From Phascolarctobacterium sp. ET69 (GTDB lineage Bacteria > Bacillota > Negativicutes > Acidaminococcales > Acidaminococcaceae), in assembly GCF_023336935.1 (NCBI RefSeq), contig NZ_JAMBLR010000001.1, positions 310,001 to 374,000 of the forward strand: a stretch of DNA of 64,000 nt, read 5' to 3'. Both the position numbers and the translations under genes were made by a program. Each line of letters begins with the position of its first letter. Position 1 is the stretch's first letter. The notes beneath the pieces are model-generated. The model was not told where the DNA came from, made no database searches, and saw nothing but the letters and a program-made list of their open reading frames with translations. This document shows positions 33,679 to 44,413 of the stretch, in pieces.

Positions 33679-34937
33679 TTGTCTTTATTCTCCGTTTCTT
33701 TTTCCTTTATTCTGTCAATAACCATCGAAATCGCGGTTAATGCACTGCGCATTTTATTATCGGTACGTGTACCGCCAAAAACATGTTTGGCCCATTTTAC
33801 GCCGTCAGCATCGGCAACGGCCATATATACCAGCCCGACAGGTTTATCTTCTGTTGCTCCGCCCGGACCTGCTATGCCTGTTATGCCAACGCCATAAGTT
33901 GTGCCGAACAGTTCACGCACGCCCTGTGCCATTTCGCAGGCAACCTGCCAGCTGACTGCGCCATAGGCTTCAAGGCTTTCTTCCGATACATTTATCAGTT
34001 TATGTTTAGCCATGTTGCTGTAAGTAACGGCACTGCCCAAAAGGTATTCGCTGCTGCCCGGAACATCCGTTACAAGGCTGCTGGCAAGGCCGCCTGTGCA
34101 GGATTCGGCAAAAGCTATTGTGCTTTTTGTTCTTAACAGTTCCTTGCCAAGATAAGAAGCAAGTGTTTCGTCATCCGTACCGTAGATAAACTGCTTTAAT
34201 CTGGTATTTACCAGAGCTTCCATTGCAGCAATTAAGGTTTTGGCCTCGTTAACTTCCATACATTTTGCGGTAATGCGGATAATTATTTCTCCCCTGCGGG
34301 CATAAATAGCAATGGTAGGATTGGTTTGTGAAGTTATAATATCGTCCAGCTTTTCGGCAACGGCGCTTTCGCCAATGCCGCGCAGCCTGATAATATGCGA
34401 ATAAATAATTCCCTGTTTGGTAAAATGGTTTATCAAAAAAGGTTCCAGCTGCTTTTCATATACATGCTGCATTTCAGAAGGCGGGCCGGGCAAAAGCACA
34501 ATCAGTTTGCCTTCATGCCTGATGGCAAGCCCGGGAGCAGTGCCAACTTCGTTAGTTAAAATTTCGGCTCCCACGGGTATCATGGCCTGCTTTTCGTTAT
34601 TGCCGGACATGCACAGCCCTCTTTTGCAAAAATAGTTATTAATGCGGTTCCATGTGTCCAGGTCAAGATAAGTGCCTAAATTAAGCGTTTCGCATAAAAC
34701 TTCTTTGGTAATATCGCCGCGGGTAGGGCCAAGACCGCCGGTGGTAATAATAATGTCAGCACGCTCCAGAGCATTTTTAAACACATCTTTTAAGCGCCCG
34801 GCATTATCGCCGACAGTAGTCTGATAAAGTACATCAAAACCAAGTTTATTCAGCTGTCTGGATAAATACTGAAAATTTGTATTTAAAATTTCACCCAGCA
34901 AAAGCTCTGTACCAGTATTGATAACTTCAACTTTCAT
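33675..34937 (-). CDS. cinA: CinA: competence/damage-inducible protein with NMN deamidase domain
   Basis: The N-terminal molybdopterin-binding-like domain (TGTELLLGEILNTNFQYLS, TTGGLGPTRGDITKEVL) and the C-terminal PncC domain (AESCTGGLASSLVTDVPGSS, GITGIAGPGG) match CinA. The C-terminal domain recycles the pyridine nucleotide by-product NMN to nicotinate mononucleotide. The length of 420 is normal. In many Firmicutes cinA lies directly before recA; here recA lies about 10 kb away in another operon. Confidence 0.96.
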   Translation of the reverse strand: MKVEVINTGTELLLGEILNTNFQYLSRQLNKLGFDVLYQTTVGDNAGRLKDVFKNALERADIIITTGGLGPTRGDITKEVLCETLNLGTYLDLDTWNRINNYFCKRGLCMSGNNEKQAMIPVGAEILTNEVGTAPGLAIRHEGKLIVLLPGPPSEMQHVYEKQLEPFLINHFTKQGIIYSHIIRLRGIGESAVAEKLDDIITSQTNPTIAIYARRGEIIIRITAKCMEVNEAKTLIAAMEALVNTRLKQFIYGTDDETLASYLGKELLRTKSTIAFAESCTGGLASSLVTDVPGSSEYLLGSAVTYSNMAKHKLINVSEESLEAYGAVSWQVACEMAQGVRELFGTTYGVGITGIAGPGGATEDKPVGLVYMAVADADGVKWAKHVFGGTRTDNKMRSALTAISMVIDRIKEKETENKDK

Positions 34938-34955
34938 GGTCCTTCCCCCTTTAGT

Positions 34956-36299
34956 TTATATTCTTTCGCCTACAGATTCGTAAGTGAAGCCTTGCAGAAT
35001 ATTAACCTTTACAAAACAGCCGGGTTTAATATCTCCCGGATTTTCAATAAATACCAGTCCGTCGATATCTGGAGCTTCACGGTAGGAACGCCCGTAATGC
35101 AGGCCCGAACCGTCTTCTTCAATGCCTTCAACCAGAACTTCAAGAGTCTGTCCTTCGGTATCCTTATGAATTTCTTCGGAAATCTGTGCCTGCAAAGCCA
35201 TTAATTCATGGTAACGTTCCTGTTTTATTTCATCAGGAATCTGATTGGGCATAGCTCCGGCAACAGTGCCTTCCTCCTGAGAATAGGCAAAAACACCGGC
35301 ATTTTCAAAACGCTGCTGTTCCACAAATTCTTTTAATTCTTCAAAATCGGCATCCGTTTCACCGGGAAAACCTACTATAAAAGTAGTTCTTATAACAATT
35401 CCGGGAATACGTTTACGCAGCTTTGCAAGAAGCGTTTCCACTTCTTCCCTGGTATCATATCTGTTCATTGAAGCCAGCAGCCTGTTGCTTGCATGCTGCA
35501 GCGGCAGGTCAACATACTTGCATACCTTATCCAAAGATGCAAAGGTTTCTATAAGCTCATCCGTAAAATTATTGGGGTAACAATACATTACCCTAATCCA
35601 CTTCAAGCTTTCAATTTTATTTAACTCTTTTAATAAATCAGCTAAAAGCAGTTTGCCTCCCGGTAAATCTTCACCATAGCGGGTTGTATCCTGCGCTACT
35701 ACAATCAGCTCTTTTACGCCGTTATCGGCCAGTGCTTTTGCTTCTTTAAGCACCTGTTCCATTGGCTTGCTGCGGTATGGCCCGCGGATTTTCGGTATTG
35801 CGCAATAAGAACAGCAATTATCGCAGCCTTCGGCAATTTTTAAGTAAGCCGTATATGAAGGAGTTGTTAAAATACGCGGCAGAAAAGTTTCTTTGCTGGT
35901 ATATATAACATCTGGTTTGCTGCGTTCAAGCATTATAAAGCGTTCGCCGTTCATAACACGTTTTATAATGCTGCCTATTTCGTCATACACTTCCACACCG
36001 GCAATGGCATCTGCCTCAGGCAGTTCGTTAAAAAGTTCTTCAGCATAACGCTGGCTTAAACAGCCGGTTACAATAATATATTTGCAGCTGCCGGATTTTT
36101 TATATTCTACCATCTGCAAAATGGTATTAATAGACTCTTCTTTGGCAGATTCGATAAATCCGCAGGTATTTACTATAATTATTTCCGCTTCTGACGGGTC
36201 ATTGGTAATTTCATATTTTTCTTCGTGAATCAGCCCTAACATGGTTTCAGAATCGACCAGATTTTTAGGGCAGCCCAAACTTACTATACCTATTTTCAC
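34956..36299 (-). CDS. rimO: Ribosomal protein S12 methylthiotransferase RimO
   Basis: RimO is a radical-SAM enzyme that methylthiolates an Asp of ribosomal protein S12. The N-terminal UPF0004 domain begins GIVSLGCPKNLVDSE, the radical-SAM motif is EGCDNCCSYCAIPKIRGP (Cx3Cx2C), and a C-terminal TRAM domain closes the protein. The start is GTG behind GCGGAGG. At 447 residues it is full length. Confidence 0.97.
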   Translation of the reverse strand: MKIGIVSLGCPKNLVDSETMLGLIHEEKYEITNDPSEAEIIIVNTCGFIESAKEESINTILQMVEYKKSGSCKYIIVTGCLSQRYAEELFNELPEADAIAGVEVYDEIGSIIKRVMNGERFIMLERSKPDVIYTSKETFLPRILTTPSYTAYLKIAEGCDNCCSYCAIPKIRGPYRSKPMEQVLKEAKALADNGVKELIVVAQDTTRYGEDLPGGKLLLADLLKELNKIESLKWIRVMYCYPNNFTDELIETFASLDKVCKYVDLPLQHASNRLLASMNRYDTREEVETLLAKLRKRIPGIVIRTTFIVGFPGETDADFEELKEFVEQQRFENAGVFAYSQEEGTVAGAMPNQIPDEIKQERYHELMALQAQISEEIHKDTEGQTLEVLVEGIEEDGSGLHYGRSYREAPDIDGLVFIENPGDIKPGCFVKVNILQGFTYESVGERI

Positions 36300-36314
36300 T
36301 GTATATCCTCCGCT

Positions 36315-37298
36315 TTAATTTTCAAACCGTACGGTTTCAAGCCATTTGTTTATAAGTTTATCAGCTTTTTCCTGCTGTAAATATGCTGTGTTCAGCCACA
36401 GTTTTTGCATATCTGTCTTATCATCCATTAAAGTTTCAAGCCCTGTATTCTGCTGCAGCAAAATACGCTTAATTTCTTTTTCCGTTAAAAGCCAGCGGCA
36501 AAAATCCTGTGCTGCCATATTCTCCCCGCTTTCAGCGGCAATGGCGACGCCATAAAGATTTACCGGCGTACCTTCTACCGGTTTTGCAACATAAGCAGGA
36601 AAAGAATTTTCAAGATATTGGAAAATAAAACTGCTGCGGGTTATAGCAATATCAGCATCGCCGGTTGCTGCCATTCTTATTGAAGTGAACGGAAATTTGG
36701 CATACTGGGGAATATTTTTGTGTAGCTCACGCAAATAACCCAAAGCATTATCTTCGCCCCAATGGCTGGCAAAGGCATATAAAAAGCTGCGCGTACTTTC
36801 CGTATCGCTTAAATTTTCAAGCGCAATACGGATACCGCGGATTTTCAACAAATCTTCCCATGTACGAATATTTTCCTGACCGGCACGGCGGGCAAAATTC
36901 TGGTTTACCAAAAGAACTGCCGGGTCATAAAAAACACCGTACCAGCAGCCGTTTTGGCTTTTAAATGCTTCCGGCAATATTGCAGTTTCTGGTATTTCAA
37001 ATTTGAGCAGTTTATTCTGCTGCTCCAAATTTACCAGTTTGCTGAATTCCAGCAAATAAATATCGGGCTGCTTCTGCCCTTTTCCGGTATTTTCTTCTGC
37101 AAGCCAGACTTTATATTTGCTTTGGGAAGCATTATATTCTTCTGCCAGCGCCTGAAGCAGCATTCTGTTCTGGTCTGATGCAAGAATTGCTTCGTTATCA
37201 TTTTTTAAATGTACAACATCATCAAAAAAAGAACAGCCTGCAATACAAATTACTGAAATAAAAGCTAAACAGGCCGTTACAAGCCTTTTTAAAGCCAT
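36315..37298 (-). CDS. Orphan extracellular solute-binding lipoprotein
   Basis: The signal sequence ends in a lipobox (ICIAGC), so the protein is anchored as a lipoprotein. The mature part follows the family-1 solute-binding pattern: an early AEEYNASQSKYKV segment, GVFYDPAVLLVNQNFA, TWEDLLK and a C-terminal AQDFCRWLLTEKEI. No permease or ATPase gene is nearby, so its transport partner is elsewhere or it serves another role. ATG 37298 is preferred (ATGAGGA 6 nt upstream) over ATG 37310, which overlaps the preceding gene. The substrate is unknown. Confidence 0.82.
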   Translation of the reverse strand: MALKRLVTACLAFISVICIAGCSFFDDVVHLKNDNEAILASDQNRMLLQALAEEYNASQSKYKVWLAEENTGKGQKQPDIYLLEFSKLVNLEQQNKLLKFEIPETAILPEAFKSQNGCWYGVFYDPAVLLVNQNFARRAGQENIRTWEDLLKIRGIRIALENLSDTESTRSFLYAFASHWGEDNALGYLRELHKNIPQYAKFPFTSIRMAATGDADIAITRSSFIFQYLENSFPAYVAKPVEGTPVNLYGVAIAAESGENMAAQDFCRWLLTEKEIKRILLQQNTGLETLMDDKTDMQKLWLNTAYLQQEKADKLINKWLETVRFEN

Positions 37299-37306
37299 AA
37301 AATTCC

Positions 37307-39154
37307 TCATCTTTTTTTAGTTTTGCTTCTGCTGTTTTTACCGGCAGGTTTAGCTTTATAGCCGGTATTTATTTTCAGCAGGCATTTATCTCCGCTGCCG
37401 ATAAGGTCATTGCGGCCCGCTTTAAGCAAAGCCTCTTTAACAAGCATACGGTTACGCGGATTTTTATACTGCATTAATGCCCTTTGCATTGCTTTTTCAT
37501 GCGGGTTGCGTGCTACAAATATTTCGCGCCCTGTTTCCGGGTTGCAGCCGGAATAATACATAGCCGTTGAAAGGCTGCCCGGTGTCGGAATGAAATCCTG
37601 CACCTGTTCCGGCTGATGGCCTATATCACGCAAAAATTCCGCAAGCTCTATTGCGTCATCAAGCGTGCAGCCCGGATGGCTGGAAATGAAATACGGCACT
37701 AAAAATTGTTTTAAACCGATTTCTTTGTTCTTCTTAGAAAAGGCACGCATGAATTTCAGATAAACTTCTTTACCCGGCTTGCCCATATTTTTCAGGGCGC
37801 GCGGCGCTACATGCTCCGGAGCTATTTTTAACTGGCCGCTTACATGGTAACGGCAAAGTTCGTCCAAAAATTCCCCCGTTTTTTCTTCCAGCAAATAATC
37901 ATAACGGATGCCGGAACGGATGAAAACTTTTTTTATGCCGGGAATAGCCCTTATTTTACGCAAAAGCTCTATATAATCACTGTGGCTGCTGTCCAAATTG
38001 GGGCACGGTTTTGGAAAAAGGCACTGCCTGTCGCGGCAGGCTCCAACTTTAAGCTGTTTGGCACATGCCGGATGCCGGAAATTAGCTGTAGGCCCGCCAA
38101 CATCATGAATGTAGCCCTTAAAATCAGGCATAGCCGCAATAATTTTTGCTTCTTTTAAAATTGATTCATGGCTTCTTGACTGGATAATACGCCCCTGATG
38201 GCTGTGAATGGCGCAGAATGAACAACTGCCGAAACAGCCGCGGCAGCTGATAATGCTGAAACGCACTTCTTCAATAGCCGGGACTCCGCCCAAAGCTTCA
38301 TAGCTTGGATGATAGGTACGCTGGTAATCAAGGTCATAAATAGCGTCCATTTCCTGCTGTGTAAGCGGATACGGTGCAGGATTTTGGACAAGGTATTTAC
38401 TGCCGTTTTTCTGCACCACTATTTTGCCGTAAAACGGGTCCTGCTCTTTGCTTTGCAGGTAGTGCGCTTTGGCAAACAGCTTTTTGTTTTTAAGGCACGC
38501 TTCATAAGAAGGTATTTCCACATAGTCATCAATACCTTCCAGCGAATCAGCAAGATACGCCGTTCCGCGGATATAGTGCATATCCTGCATAGAAGCACCG
38601 CCGCTTAAATAGTCGGCAGCTTCCGTAATCTGCTTTTCGCCCATGCCGTAAATTAAAAGGTCAGCATGGCTGTCTGCCAGAATGGACGGCAGAAGTTTGC
38701 CTTCCCAATAATCATAATGTGCGAAACGCCTCAGGCTTGCTTCGATGCCGCCTATAATAACCGGCATATCATGCCAGAGTTTTTTTATTTGCTGTGAATA
38801 TACAACCGTTGCGTGGTCGGGGCGTTTACCCATTTCGCCGCCCGGCGTGTAATTATCTTTTTTGCGTTCTTTTTTTGCCGCCGTATAATGGCAGAGCATG
38901 GAATCAAGATTGCCGCCTGAAATAAGCACTGCAAGGCGCGGTTTGCCTAAAACGGCAAAGTTCTCCGGTTTGCGCCAGTCGGGCTGGCACAAAAGAGCCA
39001 CCTTGTATCCCTGCGCTTCAAGTACACGGCAAATAACGGCAGGGCCAAATGATGGATGATCCACATAAGCATCGCCGCTTACAAACAAAAAATCCAACTG
39101 TTCCCAACCGCGTTCTTTAATTTCTTCTATTGAAATTGGCAGAAAATCTTTCAT
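37307..39154 (-). CDS. YgiQ-family radical SAM protein
   Basis: The 615-residue protein has the UPF0313 N-terminal domain (FLFVSGDAYVDHPSFG), a radical-SAM core with CRGCFGSCSFCAIHSHQGR (Cx3Cx2C), HDVGGPTANFR, and the C-terminal region ending in a basic tail. The family is widespread, but its reaction is not known. It lies between rodZ and the solute-binding lipoprotein, both separated by short gaps. Confidence 0.92.
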   Translation of the reverse strand: MKDFLPISIEEIKERGWEQLDFLFVSGDAYVDHPSFGPAVICRVLEAQGYKVALLCQPDWRKPENFAVLGKPRLAVLISGGNLDSMLCHYTAAKKERKKDNYTPGGEMGKRPDHATVVYSQQIKKLWHDMPVIIGGIEASLRRFAHYDYWEGKLLPSILADSHADLLIYGMGEKQITEAADYLSGGASMQDMHYIRGTAYLADSLEGIDDYVEIPSYEACLKNKKLFAKAHYLQSKEQDPFYGKIVVQKNGSKYLVQNPAPYPLTQQEMDAIYDLDYQRTYHPSYEALGGVPAIEEVRFSIISCRGCFGSCSFCAIHSHQGRIIQSRSHESILKEAKIIAAMPDFKGYIHDVGGPTANFRHPACAKQLKVGACRDRQCLFPKPCPNLDSSHSDYIELLRKIRAIPGIKKVFIRSGIRYDYLLEEKTGEFLDELCRYHVSGQLKIAPEHVAPRALKNMGKPGKEVYLKFMRAFSKKNKEIGLKQFLVPYFISSHPGCTLDDAIELAEFLRDIGHQPEQVQDFIPTPGSLSTAMYYSGCNPETGREIFVARNPHEKAMQRALMQYKNPRNRMLVKEALLKAGRNDLIGSGDKCLLKINTGYKAKPAGKNSRSKTKKR

Positions 39155-39176
39155 TATTTATGAAAGCCCTCCAAAA

Positions 39177-39908
39177 TTATTTTTTATATGTTCTTACAAC
39201 CGAACCGACTTCCGGGTCTTTAGGCAGAGTTTCTCCGTTAACGGTTATTTCCATGGCACCAATGTTGCCATAATGCACACTGATATTCTCTTTTGCTTTA
39301 AAAGACTGCTGCTGGCCTTCTTCCATTATGCCGCTGAAAACAATCTCGCCATCAGCAGTTACTTCCATCCAGCAGCGGTCAGTTACGCATTTTAAAGCAA
39401 GGTTAACGCCATCATACACAGGTTTGGGCACTGCTTTTTCTTCGGCAGGCACGCTGTTTTCCACTGCGGCGGGTTCCGATACCAGATTCTGCGAAGAATC
39501 GGTATTCATAAACCAGGCTATGCCGCCTGCAACAACGATAACCAAAGCCAATACCACAATATAACTCAGCCAATTGCCGGAGGATACCCTTTCCGGCTTT
39601 ATCTGGGGAGAAATACTGATTTTTTCAACCATTCTGATAGGCTTGGGCGCTACCGCTTCCTTGGTAAGGCCGCTGTTCTGTGCTTTATAAATGTTGACGA
39701 GGTCCGGCCCGTTAAGCCCCAAAAAATTACCGTACGTGCGGATAATGCCTTTGGTAAAAACATCACCGGGAATTTTGTCAAATTCACCTTCTTCTACCGC
39801 ATCCAGGTAAAGTTTACGGATACTGGTAGCCGCTTCTGCCTCTTCCAGCGACAACCCTTTGGCCAGACGTGCTTCTTTAAGCATTTTGCTGACATTATCC
39901 ATATCCAT
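39177..39908 (-). CDS. rodZ: RodZ-like cytoskeletal protein
   Basis: RodZ links MreB to the membrane in rod-shaped cells. The N-terminal helix-turn-helix (LKEARLAKGLSLEEAEAAT, residues ~10-75), a single membrane segment (IVVLALVIVVAGGIAWFM) and a C-terminal DUF4115 domain (DRCWMEVTADGEIVFSG) are in the usual order. I chose ATG 39908, 8 nt after GGAGG, over ATG 39923 directly at the ftsK stop, which has no site. Its place after ftsK is conserved in Firmicutes. Confidence 0.9.
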   Translation of the reverse strand: MDMDNVSKMLKEARLAKGLSLEEAEAATSIRKLYLDAVEEGEFDKIPGDVFTKGIIRTYGNFLGLNGPDLVNIYKAQNSGLTKEAVAPKPIRMVEKISISPQIKPERVSSGNWLSYIVVLALVIVVAGGIAWFMNTDSSQNLVSEPAAVENSVPAEEKAVPKPVYDGVNLALKCVTDRCWMEVTADGEIVFSGIMEEGQQQSFKAKENISVHYGNIGAMEITVNGETLPKDPEVGSVVRTYKK

Positions 39909-39923
39909 AACCGTTTCCTCCAT

Positions 39924-42509
39924 TTAATTATTAGTTGTAAAAAATTTATCTTCTATTACGGCTTTAGGCATAATAAGTTCGCGCGGTTTACTGCCGGCAG
40001 CGTGGCTGATAATGCCCAAATCTTCCATGCAGTCCACAAGCCTTGCGGCTCTTGTATAACCAATACGGAATTTGCGCTGCAGCATGGATGAAGATGCCTG
40101 CCCTGTATCCATAACAAGCCTTACTGCATCTTCAAATAATTCGTCGCGCTCGTTGTCAAATCCTGCTGTCTGCCCGGCAGCATTCTTATCGCTTTCCAAT
40201 GCCTGTTCCGTTACTTCACTGCTGTATTCAACAGGAATAGCCTGCTCTTTTATGAAATCAACAACACGGTTGATTTCATCATCACTTACAAAAGCGCCCT
40301 GAACCCTTACCGGCTTGTTAATGCCAATGGGATAAAAGAGCATATCGCCCTTACCAAGCAGTTTTTCAGCACCGCCCATATCCAAAATAGTACGCGAATC
40401 GGTCTGCGAAGAAACGGCAAACGCAATACGCGACGGAATATTGGCCTTTACTATGCCGGTAATAACATCTACCGAAGGACGCTGCGTTGCCAGTATAAGA
40501 TGTATTCCGGCTGCCCTTGCCTTTTGCGCAAGGCGGAGAATTGCATCTTCCACATCAACCTTAGCAACCATCATTAAATCGGCAAGTTCGTCGATAATGA
40601 TAACAATGAACGGCATTTTTTCTTCTGCGTGCTCATTAAAGCTGCTGATGTCGCGCACATGGCTTTCTGCAAAAGCCTTATACCTGCGCTCCATTTCGGC
40701 AACCGCCCAGTGCAGGGCAGAAGCAGCTTTTTTACTGTCGGTAACAACCGGCGTTAAAAGATGCGGTATGCCGTTATAATTAGAAAGCTCAACAACTTTC
40801 GGGTCAACAAGAATAAGCTTTACATAATCTGGAGAATACTTGTATAACAAACCTGCTATGATTGTGTTGATACATACAGACTTACCGGAGCCGGTTGAGC
40901 CTGCAACCAGCAAATGCGGCATTTTGCTCAAATCAGCAGTAATAATGTTGCCGCTGATATCCTTGCCCAAACCAATAGCCAGCTTGCCGGAAGAATTTTT
41001 AACGGCTTCGCAGTCAACAACCTCTTTAAAAAATACAGTATCATTTTTTAAGTTAGGCACTTCAATGCCTATTGCAGCCTTGCCCGGTATTGGTGCTTCA
41101 ATACGCACGCCGGGGGCGGCAAGTTTTAACGCAATATCATCTGCAAGATTAACTACCGAACTTACTTTTACTCCGGGAGCCGGTTCAAGCTCAAACCTGG
41201 TTACAGAAGGACCGCGCGTAACGGCAACAACAGAAGCTCTTACCTTAAAATCAGACAAAGTCTGTTCCAGAATACCGCATTGATGGCGTATTCCTTCTTC
41301 AAGGTTATGGTCTTTAGTAACAGTCGGCGTATTAAGTAAAGATAACGGCGGGAATTTATACCCGGGAGCGTTATCTTTTTCGGAAGGTTCGGCTTCTTCT
41401 TCCGTTTTAACAACTGCCTGCTCCTCTGATTTTTCTTTAACCAGATCAGCACTGTCAGCAATATTAAGCGGTTTATTTAAAGTAAAATCATCTTTGGTTT
41501 CAGGTTTTGCAAATATCTTTTCGGAAGGTATTTCTTCATCCGAAAAATCAATTGCTTTCTGTCTGTACGGGTTTAAAAAGCTGCCAGCAGGCGCCATATC
41601 CTGCTCAGGTTTAACAAATTTTTCCAAAACAGGTTTGCTTTCCTGTTTAACAGCAGGTTTTTCAGCCGCAAATTCTTCCGGAGCGGCAAAAAACGCCTGC
41701 GTTGCTTGCGTAGTATTTTCCTGTTTCTGCTCATCATCCTGCAAATAAGCATCGTAAGCATCATCTTCATAGGCTTCGCTGCTGTAATTTACAAGGTGTT
41801 CGCTGATTGAAGTCTTTTTGGTTTTTCCAAAAATTCTTTTAAAAGCGCCAGGTTTTTCAAGCCCTTCCGTAAATTTGGAAAATTCTCCGTCACGGTAAGG
41901 ATTAAAAGTATTTTCTTTAGAAACGGTAATATTTTTTTGCTTTACAGGCTGTGAATATTCAGTTCTGCGTAAATCTTTTTTATTTTCTCTTTTGCTAATG
42001 CCGGAAAAGGAATTTTTAATTTTCACAAACAAAAGCTGTAAAGAAATTCTGCTCAATAAAAGTACGCTTGCTAAGCCAAGCACAACCAAAATAATCAGTG
42101 CTCCAGCTGTACCGGCAATTTTACGCAAAGTCCATAAAATTATACCGCCAATAAAACCTCCGCCTTCCGGAAATGAATATAAATCCAGTTCCTGCCCGGC
42201 AGGAGTAAAAAGATGATGTGCAAGGCCCAAAAAGCATATAAGCAGCAAAACAAACGCAGCCACGCGGCGCGAAATACTGAAACGCCCGGAAAAAGCCAGC
42301 AGGTAAATGCCGCAGATAATAAGGGCAAGCGGAACCAGAAACGCCCCCAGCCCCAGTAAATATGCAGACATTTCCGACCAGAAACTGCTTGTAACGCCAA
42401 TATCCGACGCCGCAACAAGCAGCCCTGCCAAAAGCATAAAAATGCCTGCAATTTTTCTTTTGCGGCCTTTATTCTTTTGTTCATCTGCAACTTTTTTATA
42501 TCTTGGCAA
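39924..42509 (-). CDS. ftsK: DNA translocase FtsK/SpoIIIE
   Basis: FtsK pumps DNA at the division septum. The 861-residue protein has four N-terminal membrane helices (~20-170), a long polar Glu/Lys/Pro-rich linker (~175-390), the motor with Walker [15 protein letters not shown] and Walker [13 protein letters not shown], and the C-terminal winged-helix gamma domain ([20 protein letters not shown]) that reads polar DNA motifs. The start is a TTG, 7 nt after GAGGTG; no in-frame ATG lies nearby. Confidence 0.96.
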   Translation of the reverse strand: MPRYKKVADEQKNKGRKRKIAGIFMLLAGLLVAASDIGVTSSFWSEMSAYLLGLGAFLVPLALIICGIYLLAFSGRFSISRRVAAFVLLLICFLGLAHHLFTPAGQELDLYSFPEGGGFIGGIILWTLRKIAGTAGALIILVVLGLASVLLLSRISLQLLFVKIKNSFSGISKRENKKDLRRTEYSQPVKQKNITVSKENTFNPYRDGEFSKFTEGLEKPGAFKRIFGKTKKTSISEHLVNYSSEAYEDDAYDAYLQDDEQKQENTTQATQAFFAAPEEFAAEKPAVKQESKPVLEKFVKPEQDMAPAGSFLNPYRQKAIDFSDEEIPSEKIFAKPETKDDFTLNKPLNIADSADLVKEKSEEQAVVKTEEEAEPSEKDNAPGYKFPPLSLLNTPTVTKDHNLEEGIRHQCGILEQTLSDFKVRASVVAVTRGPSVTRFELEPAPGVKVSSVVNLADDIALKLAAPGVRIEAPIPGKAAIGIEVPNLKNDTVFFKEVVDCEAVKNSSGKLAIGLGKDISGNIITADLSKMPHLLVAGSTGSGKSVCINTIIAGLLYKYSPDYVKLILVDPKVVELSNYNGIPHLLTPVVTDSKKAASALHWAVAEMERRYKAFAESHVRDISSFNEHAEEKMPFIVIIIDELADLMMVAKVDVEDAILRLAQKARAAGIHLILATQRPSVDVITGIVKANIPSRIAFAVSSQTDSRTILDMGGAEKLLGKGDMLFYPIGINKPVRVQGAFVSDDEINRVVDFIKEQAIPVEYSSEVTEQALESDKNAAGQTAGFDNERDELFEDAVRLVMDTGQASSSMLQRKFRIGYTRAARLVDCMEDLGIISHAAGSKPRELIMPKAVIEDKFFTTNN

Positions 42510-42531
42510 CTACTGGCACCTCTTTATTTAA

Positions 42532-44196
42532 TCAAACTTCCATAATAATCGGTAAAATCATCGGGCGGCGGCGTGTTCTTTCATACAAAAAGCGCCCGAG
42601 GCTGTCGCGGATAGCGCCTTTAAGAACGCTCCACTCCGTTACATTATTTTCGGCACATTTATCAAGTGCCTGTTCCACTTTTTCTTTGGCTGTTTCCATA
42701 AGGTCTTCGGCTTCGCGCACATACACAAAACCACGGGAAACAATATCCGGGCCGGAAACAATATTGCAGGTATTTTTTTCGATTGTTACAACAACAATCA
42801 TAATGCCGTCCTGCGAAAGCTGGCGGCGGTCACGCAGTACGATATTGCCGACATCGCCAACGCCAAGGCCGTCTACCAGAATTTTACCGGCAGGAACACG
42901 GCCGGAAATACCTATACTGTTGCGCGTAAGTTCAATTACAGCGCCGTTTTCGCCGATAACGATATTTTCGCGCGGCATACCCAGCGACTGGGCAAGCTGT
43001 GCATGTTTAACCAGATGGCGGTATTCTCCGTGCACCGGCATAAAGAATTTCGGGCGCACCAGATTGTGCATCATTTTAATTTCTTCCTGACTGGCATGGC
43101 CGGAAACATGAACGCCGTTGCTTTTTTCGTAAATAACATCGGCGCCGAGTTTATAAAGGTTATCAATTGTGCGTGATACGAGTTTTTCGTTGCCGGGAAT
43201 AGGCGTTGCCGAAATAATAACGGTATCGCCCGGAAGAATTTCAACCTTTTTATGGTCATTATTGGCCATACGGGTTAAGGCAGACATAGGTTCGCCCTGG
43301 CTGCCGGTAGTAATAATTACAATCTGGCTGGGCTGGTAGTTAGATGTTTCATCAACATCAATCAGTACGCCTTCCGGCATTTTCAAATACCCCAGTTCAA
43401 TGGAAATATTAACAACATTAACCATGCTGCGGCCGATAACGGCAACTTTGCGTTTATATCTTACAGCGCTGTCAACAATCTGCTGAATGCGGTGAACATT
43501 GGACGAGAAAGTTGCCACGATAATACGGTTTTTAGCATAGCGGAACTCATCGTCAAAAGTCTGGCCTACCATTTTTTCACTTGGCGTATAGCCCGGGCGT
43601 TCGGCATTGGTGCTGTCTGCCATAAGCAAAAGCACGCCCTCATCGCCATATTCCGCAAAGCGGTTAAATTCAGTTACCTGTCCGTCAACCGGCGTCTGGT
43701 CAAATTTAAAGTCGCCGGTGTGAATAATAAGCCCGACAGGCGTACGGATAGCCAGTGCTATTGCATCAGGAATGCTGTGGTTGACACGCATGAAACCAAG
43801 CTTAAAAGCACCGGCAGATATTTTATCTCCGGGCTTGATTACATGGCAGTTATCGGCACTTACACCGTTTTCTTTCAAGCGTCCCTGCAAAATGCCCAAA
43901 GTAAGGGCGGTGCCGTAAACAGGCACATTAATCTGCTTCATAACATACGGCAAAGCGCCGATATGGTCTTCATGGCCGTGAGTTAAAAAAATCGCCCTAA
44001 CCTTATCTTTGTTTTCCAAAAGATAAGTTATATCAGGAATAACCAAATCTATTCCAAGCATATCCTCCTCAGGGAACATTAAACCGGCATCGACAAGTAT
44101 AATATCATCGCCATAACGGAAAGCCGTCATGTTCTTGCCGATTTCGCCAAGTCCTCCGAGCGGAATAATATTTACTTTATGTTGTGTTTTACTCAA
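42532..44196 (-). CDS. rnj: Ribonuclease J
   Basis: RNase J is a metallo-beta-lactamase-fold 5'-3' exonuclease and endonuclease. The zinc motif THGHEDHIGALPYV, the upstream GGLGEIGKNM, the beta-CASP signature SGHASQEE and the C-terminal domain are all present over 554 residues. The start is a TTG, about 10 nt after GGAGG. It opens the large minus-strand run towards ftsK, with its own promoter. Confidence 0.96.
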   Translation of the reverse strand: MSKTQHKVNIIPLGGLGEIGKNMTAFRYGDDIILVDAGLMFPEEDMLGIDLVIPDITYLLENKDKVRAIFLTHGHEDHIGALPYVMKQINVPVYGTALTLGILQGRLKENGVSADNCHVIKPGDKISAGAFKLGFMRVNHSIPDAIALAIRTPVGLIIHTGDFKFDQTPVDGQVTEFNRFAEYGDEGVLLLMADSTNAERPGYTPSEKMVGQTFDDEFRYAKNRIIVATFSSNVHRIQQIVDSAVRYKRKVAVIGRSMVNVVNISIELGYLKMPEGVLIDVDETSNYQPSQIVIITTGSQGEPMSALTRMANNDHKKVEILPGDTVIISATPIPGNEKLVSRTIDNLYKLGADVIYEKSNGVHVSGHASQEEIKMMHNLVRPKFFMPVHGEYRHLVKHAQLAQSLGMPRENIVIGENGAVIELTRNSIGISGRVPAGKILVDGLGVGDVGNIVLRDRRQLSQDGIMIVVVTIEKNTCNIVSGPDIVSRGFVYVREAEDLMETAKEKVEQALDKCAENNVTEWSVLKGAIRDSLGRFLYERTRRRPMILPIIMEV

Positions 44197-44283
44197 AAAA
44201 AATACACCTCCAAATTATTTATTTTCCGATCAAGTATCACACAGATTAACGCAAGTATTAACCGTACACTTACTCTACCGTAT

Positions 44284-44312
44284 ATTATACATTAAAGTGA
44301 GTTTAAAAACAA
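44284..44312 (-). promoter_or_regulatory. Promoter of rnj
   Basis: On the minus strand TTGTTT (44307-44312) and TATAAT (44284-44289) are 17 bp apart, leaving a leader of about 80 nt before the TTG start. Confidence 0.65.
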
Positions 44313-44370
44313 ATGTTTCCCCTTTGAAAAACTTTATTTTTGTAAATATTTCGTGAAAGAATGTTTATAT

Positions 44371-44403
44371 AAAACAAAAACGCCCCTTAACGGAGCGTTT
44401 TTT
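44371..44403 (-). terminator. Rho-independent terminator of rny
   Basis: On the minus strand AACGCTCC-GTTAA-GGGGCGTT forms an 8-bp stem followed by TTTTTGTTTT, starting about 15 nt after the rny stop. A T-run on the other side makes it potentially bidirectional. Confidence 0.88.
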
Positions 44404-44413
44404 ATATTCAAAA

